From: UBA1195 sp045598025
GTDB lineage: Bacteria; Bacteroidota; Bacteroidia; Bacteroidales; WCHB1-69
DNA length: 25,915 bases
Assembly (NCBI GenBank): GCA_045598025.1
Contig: JAZLLH010000064.1
Location: 1 to 25,915 of the forward strand
Direction: 5' to 3'
Shown: positions 1 through 6,947 of the stretch, piece by piece
Layout: each line of letters opens with the position of its first letter
How positions within the stretch are numbered: position 1 is the stretch's first letter
Program-made: the position numbers and the translations under genes
Notes under the pieces: model-generated
What the model saw: only the letters and a program-made list of their open reading frames with translations
The model's database searches: none
What the model was told of the DNA's origin: nothing

Positions 1-819
1 GTTGACGCTACTGTCCGGAATAAAATCGGTAGCCAAAACCAGACGGTCGGCTATGCCCAGACGTTCAATCTGCTCCATATATGGCTTCGGATCTCCGTAA
101 AATTCTCCAGCCACAATCAGTTTTACATTCAAATTTTTCAGACGGGAATCGGCAAATGCATCCAACAGTAAGTCCAAGCCTTTGTAAGAACGGATAAAAC
201 CGAAAAACAGCACATAGTGAAAAGCGGGATTCAAATGCAACAGATCCAAAGCATTGGCTTTCGGCAGACGTTCTCCATAATGGTCATAGAGCGGATGTGG
301 ACAGAAACGCCGCGGCTTGCGGGTATCAAACAGGCCCAAATCGGACAAAACCGATTTTGACATGGCGACAAAGCCCTGAGTGGCTCCGACAAAATAGCGG
401 GCAAAAGCTTTGTCCCCTATCCGCTTTTCGTGAGGAATTACATTGTCTAAGATGGAAATTACCCGGGTATGACCGTTTTTCCGTACCACGCGCTCAATGG
501 TACCCAGACAGGGAGCCATGAAAGGCAGCCAAAACTTGGTAATCAGCAGATCCGGTTTTTTCCGACGGATTTCCCTGCCCACGCTACACCAATTGAATGG
601 ATTGCAGGAATTAATCCGGCGAAAAATCTTCAGATCTGCCGGAGCCGGTTCATCGCTGTACTGTGTTTTTCCCGGAAACAGAAATCCGGGATACTGTAAG
701 GTAAAAGTATAGATTTCTACCTCATGGCCCGCCTGCATATACTCGCGGGCCATGCGTTCGTTGAAGGCCGAAAGGCCTCCCCTGTAAGGATAGGCTGTAC
801 CGACGATGATGACTTTCAT
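1..819 (-). CDS. Glycosyltransferase, GT-B fold group 1 (GT4-like), 3' end missing
   Basis: Probable sugar transferase of the GT-B fold that builds a cell-surface glycan or glycolipid in the cytoplasm. The 273 visible codons start at the ATG at 819 and run open to the window edge, so the C-terminus is missing. The N-terminus (MKVIIVGTAYPYRGGLSAFN) is the classic opening strand and Gly-rich loop of group 1 transferases. A second Rossmann domain begins near residue 205 with a FFGFIRSYKGLDLLLDAF segment, typical of the nucleotide-sugar-binding half. The catalytic E-x7-E region lies beyond the window. It follows dsrK by only 6 bases on the same strand, so it is probably co-transcribed with dsrC-dsrM-dsrK, though no functional link is evident. 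Acceptor and donor cannot be named. Confidence 0.85.
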   Translation of the reverse strand, partial: MKVIIVGTAYPYRGGLSAFNERMAREYMQAGHEVEIYTFTLQYPGFLFPGKTQYSDEPAPADLKIFRRINSCNPFNWCSVGREIRRKKPDLLITKFWLPFMAPCLGTIERVVRKNGHTRVISILDNVIPHEKRIGDKAFARYFVGATQGFVAMSKSVLSDLGLFDTRKPRRFCPHPLYDHYGERLPKANALDLLHLNPAFHYVLFFGFIRSYKGLDLLLDAFADSRLKNLNVKLIVAGEFYGDPKPYMEQIERLGIADRLVLATDFIPDSSVN

Positions 820-825
820 ACCATT

Positions 826-2124
826 CTATTTGTCCAAAACCAGAGCATCAGCCACAATTTCGGCTATGGTCCTGATTTTGATGTTCAGTTTGTATTGGTG
901 GTTCAACTGCGTCAACTGATCCACACAGTTGTGGCAGGGCGTCACGACGATTTTGGCTCCCGTACGGCGAATCTGCTCGGCCTTGACGGCACCCACTTTC
1001 AGCCGGCGCTCGTTGTACTCACTCATGGCCAGTTGTCCGCCACCGCCACCGCAGCAGAAATTGTCATTGCCGCAGGGATTCATCTCCACGAAATCGGCGC
1101 AGGCACTTTTCACCGCAAAACGGAGTTCCTTCAGCAGACCGCCGTTGCGCACCAAATTGCAGGGATCATGCAAGGTCACCTTTTCCGCATTCAGTTCCGG
1201 ATTCAGACGGATACGGCCACTGCGGATGTAATCGTTGATGAGTTCCACCACCGTCCGCACCTCAAATTCGTAGGCTTTGCCCAAATAATTGGGCCCTTCC
1301 CAGCGGGTGGCACGCGAACCGTGTCCGCATTCGCCCAAAATCAGGGTTTCCGCCTGCTGCTTGATGACTTCGTCGTGCAGGTGCTGCGCAATAATGCCGG
1401 CCTGCTCATTGTTTCCGTTGAACAATCCGTAATTGGTAACGTCGTACATGGTAGACGAAAGCGTCCAACTTTCCTTGGCGGCAAAAAACACCTTGGCCAT
1501 GGCCGAAATGGAAAGCGGGAAGAATTTGGGTTCCCGCGGATTCAGCGTATACAGCACATGGCAGCCTTTTTTATCCAATGGGATGGTCGCTTCCTCAAAG
1601 CCTTCTTCCGACTGCATATCCTCTTCCATCCATTGGATGGTATCCACGAATTCCTCGGTCGGAATGCCCATATTGTTGCCGGTTTGCAAGGCCGCATCAA
1701 CCGTGGCCTGCAGGGTAGCCGGCACCAGTCCCATGGCCGCCAGCATCTGACGTCCCACCCTAACGATGTAGGCTATATCTACACCGATGGAGCAATGCTT
1801 GACACAGCGGCCGCACATGGTGCACCCGCCGAACAGTACGTCAATCATCTCTTCGGCCATTTTTTCATCCAACTCGCGGGCATGGACCAGATGCGGGAAC
1901 ATTTTTCCCGTCAGGGTACAATAGCGGCGGTAAAGCGAAGCAACCAGTTCCACTTTGCGGGCCGGCATGTAACGGGCTTCCTGCATCGTCATATAGTACA
2001 TGCAGGAAGTACCGCACAATCCGCAATGCACGCAGGCATTCAAATGCGTGACCAACTTGCTGTCGGCCGGCATTTTCAATAATTTTAACGCGTTATCTAT
2101 TTGTTCTTTGGTAAGTTTTTCCAT
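826..2124 (-). CDS. dsrK: DsrK/HdrD-like iron-sulfur disulfide reductase subunit
   Basis: Cytoplasmic catalytic subunit of a DsrMK/HdrDE-type complex, which in known systems passes electrons from the quinone pool to a disulfide or trisulfide on DsrC. The 432-residue protein has two ferredoxin-like CX2CX2CX3C motifs (C31, C34, C37, C41 and C101, C104, C107, C111) for two [4Fe-4S] clusters. A C-terminal CCG-type cysteine cluster follows: a DPC motif, then NFCCGGGGG, then PCHNC, the ligand pattern of the noncubane active-site cluster of HdrB/HdrD/DsrK. The first CCG repeat is degenerate. I chose MEKLTKEQ at 2124 because it lies one base after the dsrM stop. A longer frame reaching 2292 would overlap most of the end of dsrM. 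HdrD or another CCG-domain oxidoreductase is possible, but the adjacent dsrC and dsrM favour DsrK. Confidence 0.87.
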   Translation of the reverse strand: MEKLTKEQIDNALKLLKMPADSKLVTHLNACVHCGLCGTSCMYYMTMQEARYMPARKVELVASLYRRYCTLTGKMFPHLVHARELDEKMAEEMIDVLFGGCTMCGRCVKHCSIGVDIAYIVRVGRQMLAAMGLVPATLQATVDAALQTGNNMGIPTEEFVDTIQWMEEDMQSEEGFEEATIPLDKKGCHVLYTLNPREPKFFPLSISAMAKVFFAAKESWTLSSTMYDVTNYGLFNGNNEQAGIIAQHLHDEVIKQQAETLILGECGHGSRATRWEGPNYLGKAYEFEVRTVVELINDYIRSGRIRLNPELNAEKVTLHDPCNLVRNGGLLKELRFAVKSACADFVEMNPCGNDNFCCGGGGGQLAMSEYNERRLKVGAVKAEQIRRTGAKIVVTPCHNCVDQLTQLNHQYKLNIKIRTIAEIVADALVLDK

Positions 2125-2125
2125 A

Positions 2126-2776
2126 TCAGTCGTTTTTTTGTTGCGGCCATACGTTACGCCATCCGTAGAAAAAGCCGAGGTGATAACGGGCCGAAAAATA
2201 GTACAGCACATGGCGCAATTTACCCAGAGGCAAATACAGCAACAACCAGGTACATACCATGTAGTAGATGATTTCCACCGTCGCACTTCCACCCAAGAAT
2301 CCGAACATCAGACAGGTGGTCAATTGGAACAGGGTGGTCGACAAATTGGAGACATAATCATCCGGATGGGAAAGCGAACGCAGTTCTTTTTTGAACAGGC
2401 GCTTGCAGAACAATCCAAAACCAGCCAACGTGCTTACACTCAGAAATCCTACAAATATTCCACTCACAAATACATGAACATACAGCCACTCCGCCACCGG
2501 ATGAATCAGCAGCAGAAAGAACGACAATATGCTCACGAAAGTGCCCAGATGATAGACGATGCCGACCGTATAAGTCGGCAGATGCAGATAGGCGGATTCC
2601 TTGTTGCCCGGCATCATGGCTGCAGTATTCGCATACAGCACCCCTTTGCCCACATTCCCGCTTTTCCGGGAAAGGTCTTTGGGTTTGCCGAGACGGACGA
2701 TTTTGACAAAATGAAGAGCAAAGGCAACTGCACAGTAAAGCAGTGCACCCAATGCCACATATTGGTACCAGTACAT
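2126..2776 (-). CDS. dsrM: DsrM-like membrane cytochrome b subunit (NarI/HdrE family)
   Basis: Integral membrane partner of DsrK, expected to bind heme b and oxidise menaquinol. The 216 residues contain about five hydrophobic segments (roughly 3-25, 68-92, 95-123, 147-166 and 168-186), the usual NarI/DsrM topology. Several histidines lie in or next to these helices (H22, H65, H76, H92, H101, H189, H199) and could be heme ligands. I cannot tell which are. The protein is shorter than DsrM of the large DsrMKJOP complexes, consistent with a two-subunit DsrMK arrangement. It sits between dsrC (42-base gap) and dsrK (one-base gap). No dsrJ, dsrO or dsrP is present here. The family call rests on topology and neighbours more than on a sequence signature. 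Confidence 0.78.
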   Translation of the reverse strand: MYWYQYVALGALLYCAVAFALHFVKIVRLGKPKDLSRKSGNVGKGVLYANTAAMMPGNKESAYLHLPTYTVGIVYHLGTFVSILSFFLLLIHPVAEWLYVHVFVSGIFVGFLSVSTLAGFGLFCKRLFKKELRSLSHPDDYVSNLSTTLFQLTTCLMFGFLGGSATVEIIYYMVCTWLLLYLPLGKLRHVLYYFSARYHLGFFYGWRNVWPQQKND

Positions 2777-2818
2777 AAGAAAAGTATTAAATGGTTTACA
2801 CTGACAGACAAAAAACGG

Positions 2819-3115
2819 CTAAACGCAACCGTCGGGCTTGGGCAGACCGGCCACACGGCAGGCACCACGTGCAGGTCCCAAGGGAAAAAGTTCGTAAATG
2901 TCTTTCAGTTTCAGTCCCGTTTCCTTACAGATTACGCGTACCATCGGAGCCATGCCTTTTTCCTCGTAATTCTGACGAATGACACGGATTACACTCCAAT
3001 GTTGCTCGGAAAGGTTTTCGATTCCATCGGCTTTGGCTATGGTATCGGCCACCTCTTCCGTCCAGGTTTCCGGATGGATTAAGAATCCATCTCCATCAAA
3101 TTCTAAATTTGCCAT
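2819..3115 (-). CDS. dsrC: DsrC/TusE-family sulfur-relay protein with both C-terminal cysteines
   Basis: Small (98 aa) cytoplasmic sulfur-carrier protein. In sulfite reducers DsrC leaves the siroheme sulfite reductase as a trisulfide bridging its two C-terminal cysteines, and DsrMK reduces it. The sequence shows the family signature: DGDGFL near the N-terminus, GIENLSEQHW, YELFPLGPARGAC and AGLPKPDGCV at the end. The penultimate C97 (CysA) and C86 (CysB) are exactly 11 residues apart, as in true DsrC. TusE and many regulatory homologues keep only CysA. The gene is first in the run dsrC-dsrM-dsrK-glycosyltransferase, and a Bacteroides-type -7 element lies about 95 bases upstream. The odd feature is the absence of dsrAB or any siroheme sulfite reductase in the window. 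The physiological disulfide or persulfide donor is therefore unknown. Confidence 0.93.
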   Translation of the reverse strand: MANLEFDGDGFLIHPETWTEEVADTIAKADGIENLSEQHWSVIRVIRQNYEEKGMAPMVRVICKETGLKLKDIYELFPLGPARGACRVAGLPKPDGCV

Positions 3116-3210
3116 ATCTTTATTTTATTTTTTTATTACAGAAAAACAAATATTTCTTTTACTTTCAAATAAAAAACATCTGAATATGCGCACCGCATTA
3201 TTCAAGATTG

Positions 3211-3244
3211 CAAAGATAGTCAAAAAAACAATACGCTTTCCAAA
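3211..3244 (-). promoter_or_regulatory. Putative Bacteroides-type promoter for dsrC-dsrM-dsrK
   Basis: On the minus strand TATCTTTG (3211-3218) matches the TAnnTTTG -7 consensus. A TTTG tetramer (3241-3244) sits 22 bases upstream, a little more than the usual spacing for the -33 element. Transcription would start near 3204, leaving an A/T-rich leader of about 90 bases before dsrC. The match is by pattern only. Confidence 0.5.
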
Positions 3245-3297
3245 ATTTTCCCCTCTCCATACGAAACGGGATTCGGATGCGTTATGTGGACAGAAAC

Positions 3298-4509
3298 ATG
3301 AAACGTAATACACACTCTGGAATATTTGCCATCGGCCTGTACGCAGTCCTTTGCCTGTCGGCTTGCCAACACGGAGGGGAACTGCCCCGGATTGATATAC
3401 GGGATGCGGCGGAAATCGGATGGGAACACAAAAGTTCCTGTAACCTGCTGTATACATACAGAGGATCCGAAATGGAACTTTCGGCCAGGGCCAAATTGCG
3501 GGGAGGGGCCTCCAGCCGTTACAACAAACACTCCTTTGCATTGGAACTGGATCAGGCACAGGCATTGGCCGGGCTCCCCGAAGACGATGACTACGTGCTG
3601 AATGCAAACTACATCGACAAAACCATGATGAGGCACAAAATCAGCTATGACCTTTTCCGGGAAATGGACTCCATTCGCAACAAGGCGGCCCGCTGTGCCT
3701 ATACAGAAGTATACTGCGATGGGGAATACCAGGGACTGTATGTACTGATGCAGAAAATCAATGCGGGCCTGCTGGATCTGGATAAAGGAGATACCGCAGC
3801 CGTATTATTCAAGGATCCTCCCCTTTTTTACGGGGAAAATCGGGTCATTCCGCAAGATTCAGACAACTACTACCAGCAGAAATATCCCAAAATCAAAACA
3901 GACGACCGAACGGCCAGTATAGAGTCCTTTATGAAATTCCTCTTCGATTCGGATGACAGCAGTTTTGTCCGGGAAATCGGAAAACGGATTGATTTGGACA
4001 ATGTGGCCGACTGGCAGTTGCTGCTGCTGTTTACCAACAACGAAGACGGTCTGATGAAAAATTTCTACCTGTACAGAAAAGACAAGCACAGCCCTTACCG
4101 TATTGCCATTTGGGATTACGACCACAGTTTCGGACGGGACGGAGATAACGAGAGCAATATGCTGGAACGCCTGATTGACTGCCGCCGCTGCGTGCTGCTG
4201 AGGCGCTTGGAAGAACTTCCGGAAACAGGCTATCGGGAAAAGCTCTGCCGCCGTTGGGCACAACTCAGACAAACGGGCATCATTTCCGTAAAACACTTCG
4301 ACGACATGGTGAAACAGAATGACAGAATCATCCGCCGACATCTGGACCGGAATTTCGCCCTCTGGCCCGTAAACGGGGACGCCTACTATGATGACGCCAC
4401 TTACGAAGAAGAACTGGAGCGTATGAAAACCTATGTTCGGAAACGGATTCCGGCTTTGGATTCCGCTTTCGGATACACATCAAAATCATGGACATCATTC
4501 AAAAACTGA
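3298..4509 (+). CDS. CotH-kinase family lipoprotein
   Basis: Secreted lipoprotein with a CotH domain, an atypical protein-kinase fold first described for Bacillus spore-coat CotH. Bacteroidota encode many envelope-anchored members of mostly unknown substrate. From the ATG at 3298 the protein has a signal peptide ending in a lipobox (LSAC, lipidated C23). An ATG at 3277 is also in frame but adds seven polar residues before the signal. CotH-like features are a KLRGGASSRYNKHSFALEL segment (residues 67-85), a VYCDGEYQGLYVLMQKI strand pair (138-154), NEDGLMKNFYLY (248-259) with likely catalytic Asp and metal-binding Asn, and WDYDHSFG (272-279), which corresponds to the DFG-type metal site. At 403 residues it is a complete domain with little extra. 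Its last 22 bases overlap hydE, so the two are probably co-transcribed. Confidence 0.85.
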   Translation: MKRNTHSGIFAIGLYAVLCLSACQHGGELPRIDIRDAAEIGWEHKSSCNLLYTYRGSEMELSARAKLRGGASSRYNKHSFALELDQAQALAGLPEDDDYVLNANYIDKTMMRHKISYDLFREMDSIRNKAARCAYTEVYCDGEYQGLYVLMQKINAGLLDLDKGDTAAVLFKDPPLFYGENRVIPQDSDNYYQQKYPKIKTDDRTASIESFMKFLFDSDDSSFVREIGKRIDLDNVADWQLLLLFTNNEDGLMKNFYLYRKDKHSPYRIAIWDYDHSFGRDGDNESNMLERLIDCRRCVLLRRLEELPETGYREKLCRRWAQLRQTGIISVKHFDDMVKQNDRIIRRHLDRNFALWPVNGDAYYDDATYEEELERMKTYVRKRIPALDSAFGYTSKSWTSFKN

Positions 4510-5531
4510 TATCAACACACCGCTTGGAGCGGAAGGAAATCGTGGAACTGCTGAATCACTGCGGTCCGGACGAAAAGGAAAAACTGCGTCTGGAAGCCCG
4601 TTCCCTGACCGACCGCATGTACGGAAAGCATATTTTTGTCCGCGCCCTGATCGAGGTGTCCAATTACTGCCACAACGACTGCTACTACTGCGGCATCCGT
4701 CGGAGCAACCGGGCGATGGAACGCTACCGTCTCAAAAGGGAAGAAATTCTGGAATGCTGCAATACGGGGTACCGCTTGGGATTCCGCACCTTTGTCCTGC
4801 AAGGAGGCGAAGAACACTATCAGGACACGGACGCTTGGACCGGATTGATACGGGAAATACGGCAAAATTATCCGGACTGTGCCATCACCCTTTCCTTAGG
4901 AGAAAAGGACCGGGAGACCTACCGGAAATGGTTCGATGCGGGTGCCAACCGCTACCTGCTGCGGCATGAAACAGCCAATGCTGTACACTATCGCCAACTG
5001 CATCCCGACTTCATGTCGCTGGAAAACCGCAAACGCTGCCTTTGGGACCTGAAGGAAATCGGTTACCAGGTCGGCAGCGGATTCATGGTCGGTTCGCCTT
5101 TTCAGACGCTGGAAACCCTGGCCGAAGACCTGTGTTTTCTGCAGGAACTGCAACCTTCCATGATAGGCATAGGTCCCTTCATTCCTCACCATCAGACTCC
5201 TTTTTCCAACAAACAGGCAGGAAGTGTGGAACAGACCCTGCTGCTGCTGAGCATTCTGCGCTTGCTTTTCCCCGCAGCCCTGATTCCGGCGACCACTGCC
5301 TTGGGAAGTCTGGAAAAAGACGGACGGATACGGGGCATTCTGCACGGAGCCAATGTGGTGATGCCGAATGTTTCCCCGAACGAAGCAAGGGAAAAATACC
5401 GCATATATGACAACAAGCTTCATACCGGAGCCGAATCTGCCGAAGGCCTGGAAACTCTCCGACAACAAATGGCCGGCATAGGCTGCGACATCGCAGTTGA
5501 CCGGGGCGACGCAATTTCCTACAAACTATGA
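4488..5531 (+). CDS. hydE: [FeFe]-hydrogenase H-cluster maturase HydE (radical SAM)
   Basis: Radical S-adenosylmethionine enzyme that works with HydF and HydG to build the diiron subcluster of [FeFe]-hydrogenase. The 347-residue protein has the radical-SAM CX3CX2C motif at C61, C65 and C68 (NYCHNDCYYCGIR), then a TIM-barrel-length domain with GSGFMVGSP and GPFIPHHQTPF. These two blocks are typical of HydE rather than of biotin synthase (BioB). The C-terminus ends in an RGD-containing segment also seen in HydE proteins. Its start lies inside the 3' end of the CotH gene (22-base overlap) and its stop overlaps the rsmA start in an ATGA, so translation is probably coupled on both sides. hydF, hydG and the hydrogenase are not in the window. 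PylB or another HydE-like paralogue is a less likely alternative. Confidence 0.9.
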   Translation: MDIIQKLISTHRLERKEIVELLNHCGPDEKEKLRLEARSLTDRMYGKHIFVRALIEVSNYCHNDCYYCGIRRSNRAMERYRLKREEILECCNTGYRLGFRTFVLQGGEEHYQDTDAWTGLIREIRQNYPDCAITLSLGEKDRETYRKWFDAGANRYLLRHETANAVHYRQLHPDFMSLENRKRCLWDLKEIGYQVGSGFMVGSPFQTLETLAEDLCFLQELQPSMIGIGPFIPHHQTPFSNKQAGSVEQTLLLLSILRLLFPAALIPATTALGSLEKDGRIRGILHGANVVMPNVSPNEAREKYRIYDNKLHTGAESAEGLETLRQQMAGIGCDIAVDRGDAISYKL

Positions 5532-6301
5532 ACACAGAAGACGTAAAAGCAAAAAAAAGACTGGGCCAGCATTTTCTGACAGACCAGGGAATCGCACAAG
5601 ACATAGTGGAAGCATTGTCTCCCCATACTCTGCGGGTCGTGGAAATCGGTCCCGGTATGGGCATACTCACCGGATATCTTCTGCAGAAACCGGAATTGGA
5701 AACTTATGCCATCGAATTGGACGAAGAATCCGTAAGCTACCTTCAGCAGCATTATCCGGAACTTAGTCCCCGACTCCACTCCATGGATTTTCTCAAAGCC
5801 GACCTGCTGAGTATTGTACAGCCTCCTTTTTCCATTATAGGAAACTTTCCCTACAACATTTCTTCCCAAATCCTGTTTCGGGTACTGGATTACAAAGACC
5901 AGATTCCCGAAGTGGTGGGAATGTTTCAGAAGGAAGTGGCCGTCCGTATCGCATCCGGACCGGGCAACAAGGATTACGGAATCCTCAGTGTGCTGCTGCA
6001 GGCATACTATGACATTGAATATCTTTTCACCGTACACGAACACGTGTTCAATCCGCCCCCCAAAGTAAAATCGGCTGTCATACGCCTGAAACGCAACAGC
6101 TGCCACCACTTGCCCTGCAACGAGGATTTATGGAAACGTCTGGTAAAGACAGCCTTCAATCAAAGACGAAAAACCATACGCAATTCACTGAAAACATTTA
6201 CTTTCGAAGAAGGATTCGAGCAAAACGCCATATTTCAGAAACGCCCGGAACAATTGTCTGTGGAGGATTTCATATTTCTGACCCAACACCTTCAGCAATA
6301 G
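5528..6301 (+). CDS. rsmA: 16S rRNA (adenine(1518)-N6/adenine(1519)-N6)-dimethyltransferase RsmA (KsgA)
   Basis: Dimethylates the two adjacent adenosines in the 3'-terminal hairpin of 16S rRNA during late 30S assembly, using S-adenosylmethionine. The sequence has the RsmA opening (KKRLGQHFL, residues 9-17), the SAM-binding VEIGPGMGILT loop (38-48), a second acidic motif (AIELDEE) and the catalytic NFPYNIS block (residues 106-112; NLPY in many other phyla). A C-terminal helical domain ends in LSVEDFIFLTQ. The length of 257 residues is normal. It overlaps hydE by four bases (ATGA). It converges with thpR across about 50 bases in which I see no clear hairpin terminator. Confidence is very high. 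Confidence 0.97.
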   Translation: MNTEDVKAKKRLGQHFLTDQGIAQDIVEALSPHTLRVVEIGPGMGILTGYLLQKPELETYAIELDEESVSYLQQHYPELSPRLHSMDFLKADLLSIVQPPFSIIGNFPYNISSQILFRVLDYKDQIPEVVGMFQKEVAVRIASGPGNKDYGILSVLLQAYYDIEYLFTVHEHVFNPPPKVKSAVIRLKRNSCHHLPCNEDLWKRLVKTAFNQRRKTIRNSLKTFTFEEGFEQNAIFQKRPEQLSVEDFIFLTQHLQQ

Positions 6302-6353
6302 CACTGGCTATCCCATCGGACAGGACCGTCACTGCACGAAGCTGCGGATGACA

Positions 6354-6947
6354 TCATTCGGGAAAGGAGTTCAGAGGGAAACGCTCCAATGCAATGTATT
6401 GAGGTGCATGACCTTTTTGCAGAATACTTTCGTACAGCACGATTTCCTTTACATCTACCCTTTCGTGAAACAGATTTTCACAGGCATCCAACTGCTCCCA
6501 AAAATATTTCTTGCTGTCTATGAAATTAATGCGTGCCAATGTCAGATGGCATACAAAATTTCCGAAAGTCCGGGCAAAACCGATACGCTCCAACTTTTTG
6601 TCTATGGCCCGATGAAGGTCCAGCATCGCCTGCGGAGTCTCTTCCGCTCCCAACCACACCACCCGTGGCTGATAACGGCTTCCGAAAGCCCCCACTTTGT
6701 CCAATGTGAAGGAAAAAGACGGACGATCAGCAGCTACTTCCTTCAATACCTGTGCAATAGCAGAAATCCGCGAAGTTTCTGTTTCACCCAAAAACTTGAG
6801 TGTCAAATGAAAAAGCGATGGATTCACCCAATTGGTCCTATCCAAATGACAGGTACAACGCCGGACACGGGCAAATTTATCCGCAAAACCGGCTTCCGGC
6901 CGAAAAGCCACAGCAACAAACAGACGTTTGGTTTCTTTATCTTGCAT
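6354..6947 (-). CDS. thpR: RNA 2',3'-cyclic phosphodiesterase ThpR (LigT family)
   Basis: Member of the 2H phosphoesterase superfamily, which opens 2',3'-cyclic phosphate ends of RNA and was first described as a 2'-5' RNA ligase. Both catalytic H-x-T-x tetrads are intact (HLTL at residues 47-50 and HLTL at 134-137), with the expected KFLGE after the first and an ARI after the second. The N-terminus (KRLFVAVAF) is the characteristic first strand. At 197 residues it is of normal length. It is the last gene of the long minus-strand run and its start overlaps the end of the membrane sulfatase gene by 11 bases, suggesting coupled translation. Confidence 0.93.
   Translation of the reverse strand: MQDKETKRLFVAVAFRPEAGFADKFARVRRCTCHLDRTNWVNPSLFHLTLKFLGETETSRISAIAQVLKEVAADRPSFSFTLDKVGAFGSRYQPRVVWLGAEETPQAMLDLHRAIDKKLERIGFARTFGNFVCHLTLARINFIDSKKYFWEQLDACENLFHERVDVKEIVLYESILQKGHAPQYIALERFPLNSFPE

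Noticed and set aside
724..2082. Long plus-strand frame of 452 codons opposite dsrK
   Set aside because: It is antisense to dsrK, which has clear cysteine motifs. Its His/Gln-rich product is the typical mirror of a real gene.
2125..2292. N-terminal extension of dsrK to 2292
   Set aside because: The extra 56 residues lie inside the dsrM frame, have no family character and are replaced naturally by the ATG at 2124 one base after the dsrM stop.
6302..6353. Terminator between the convergent rsmA and thpR genes
   Set aside because: No stable inverted repeat with a T-run was found in these 52 bases.
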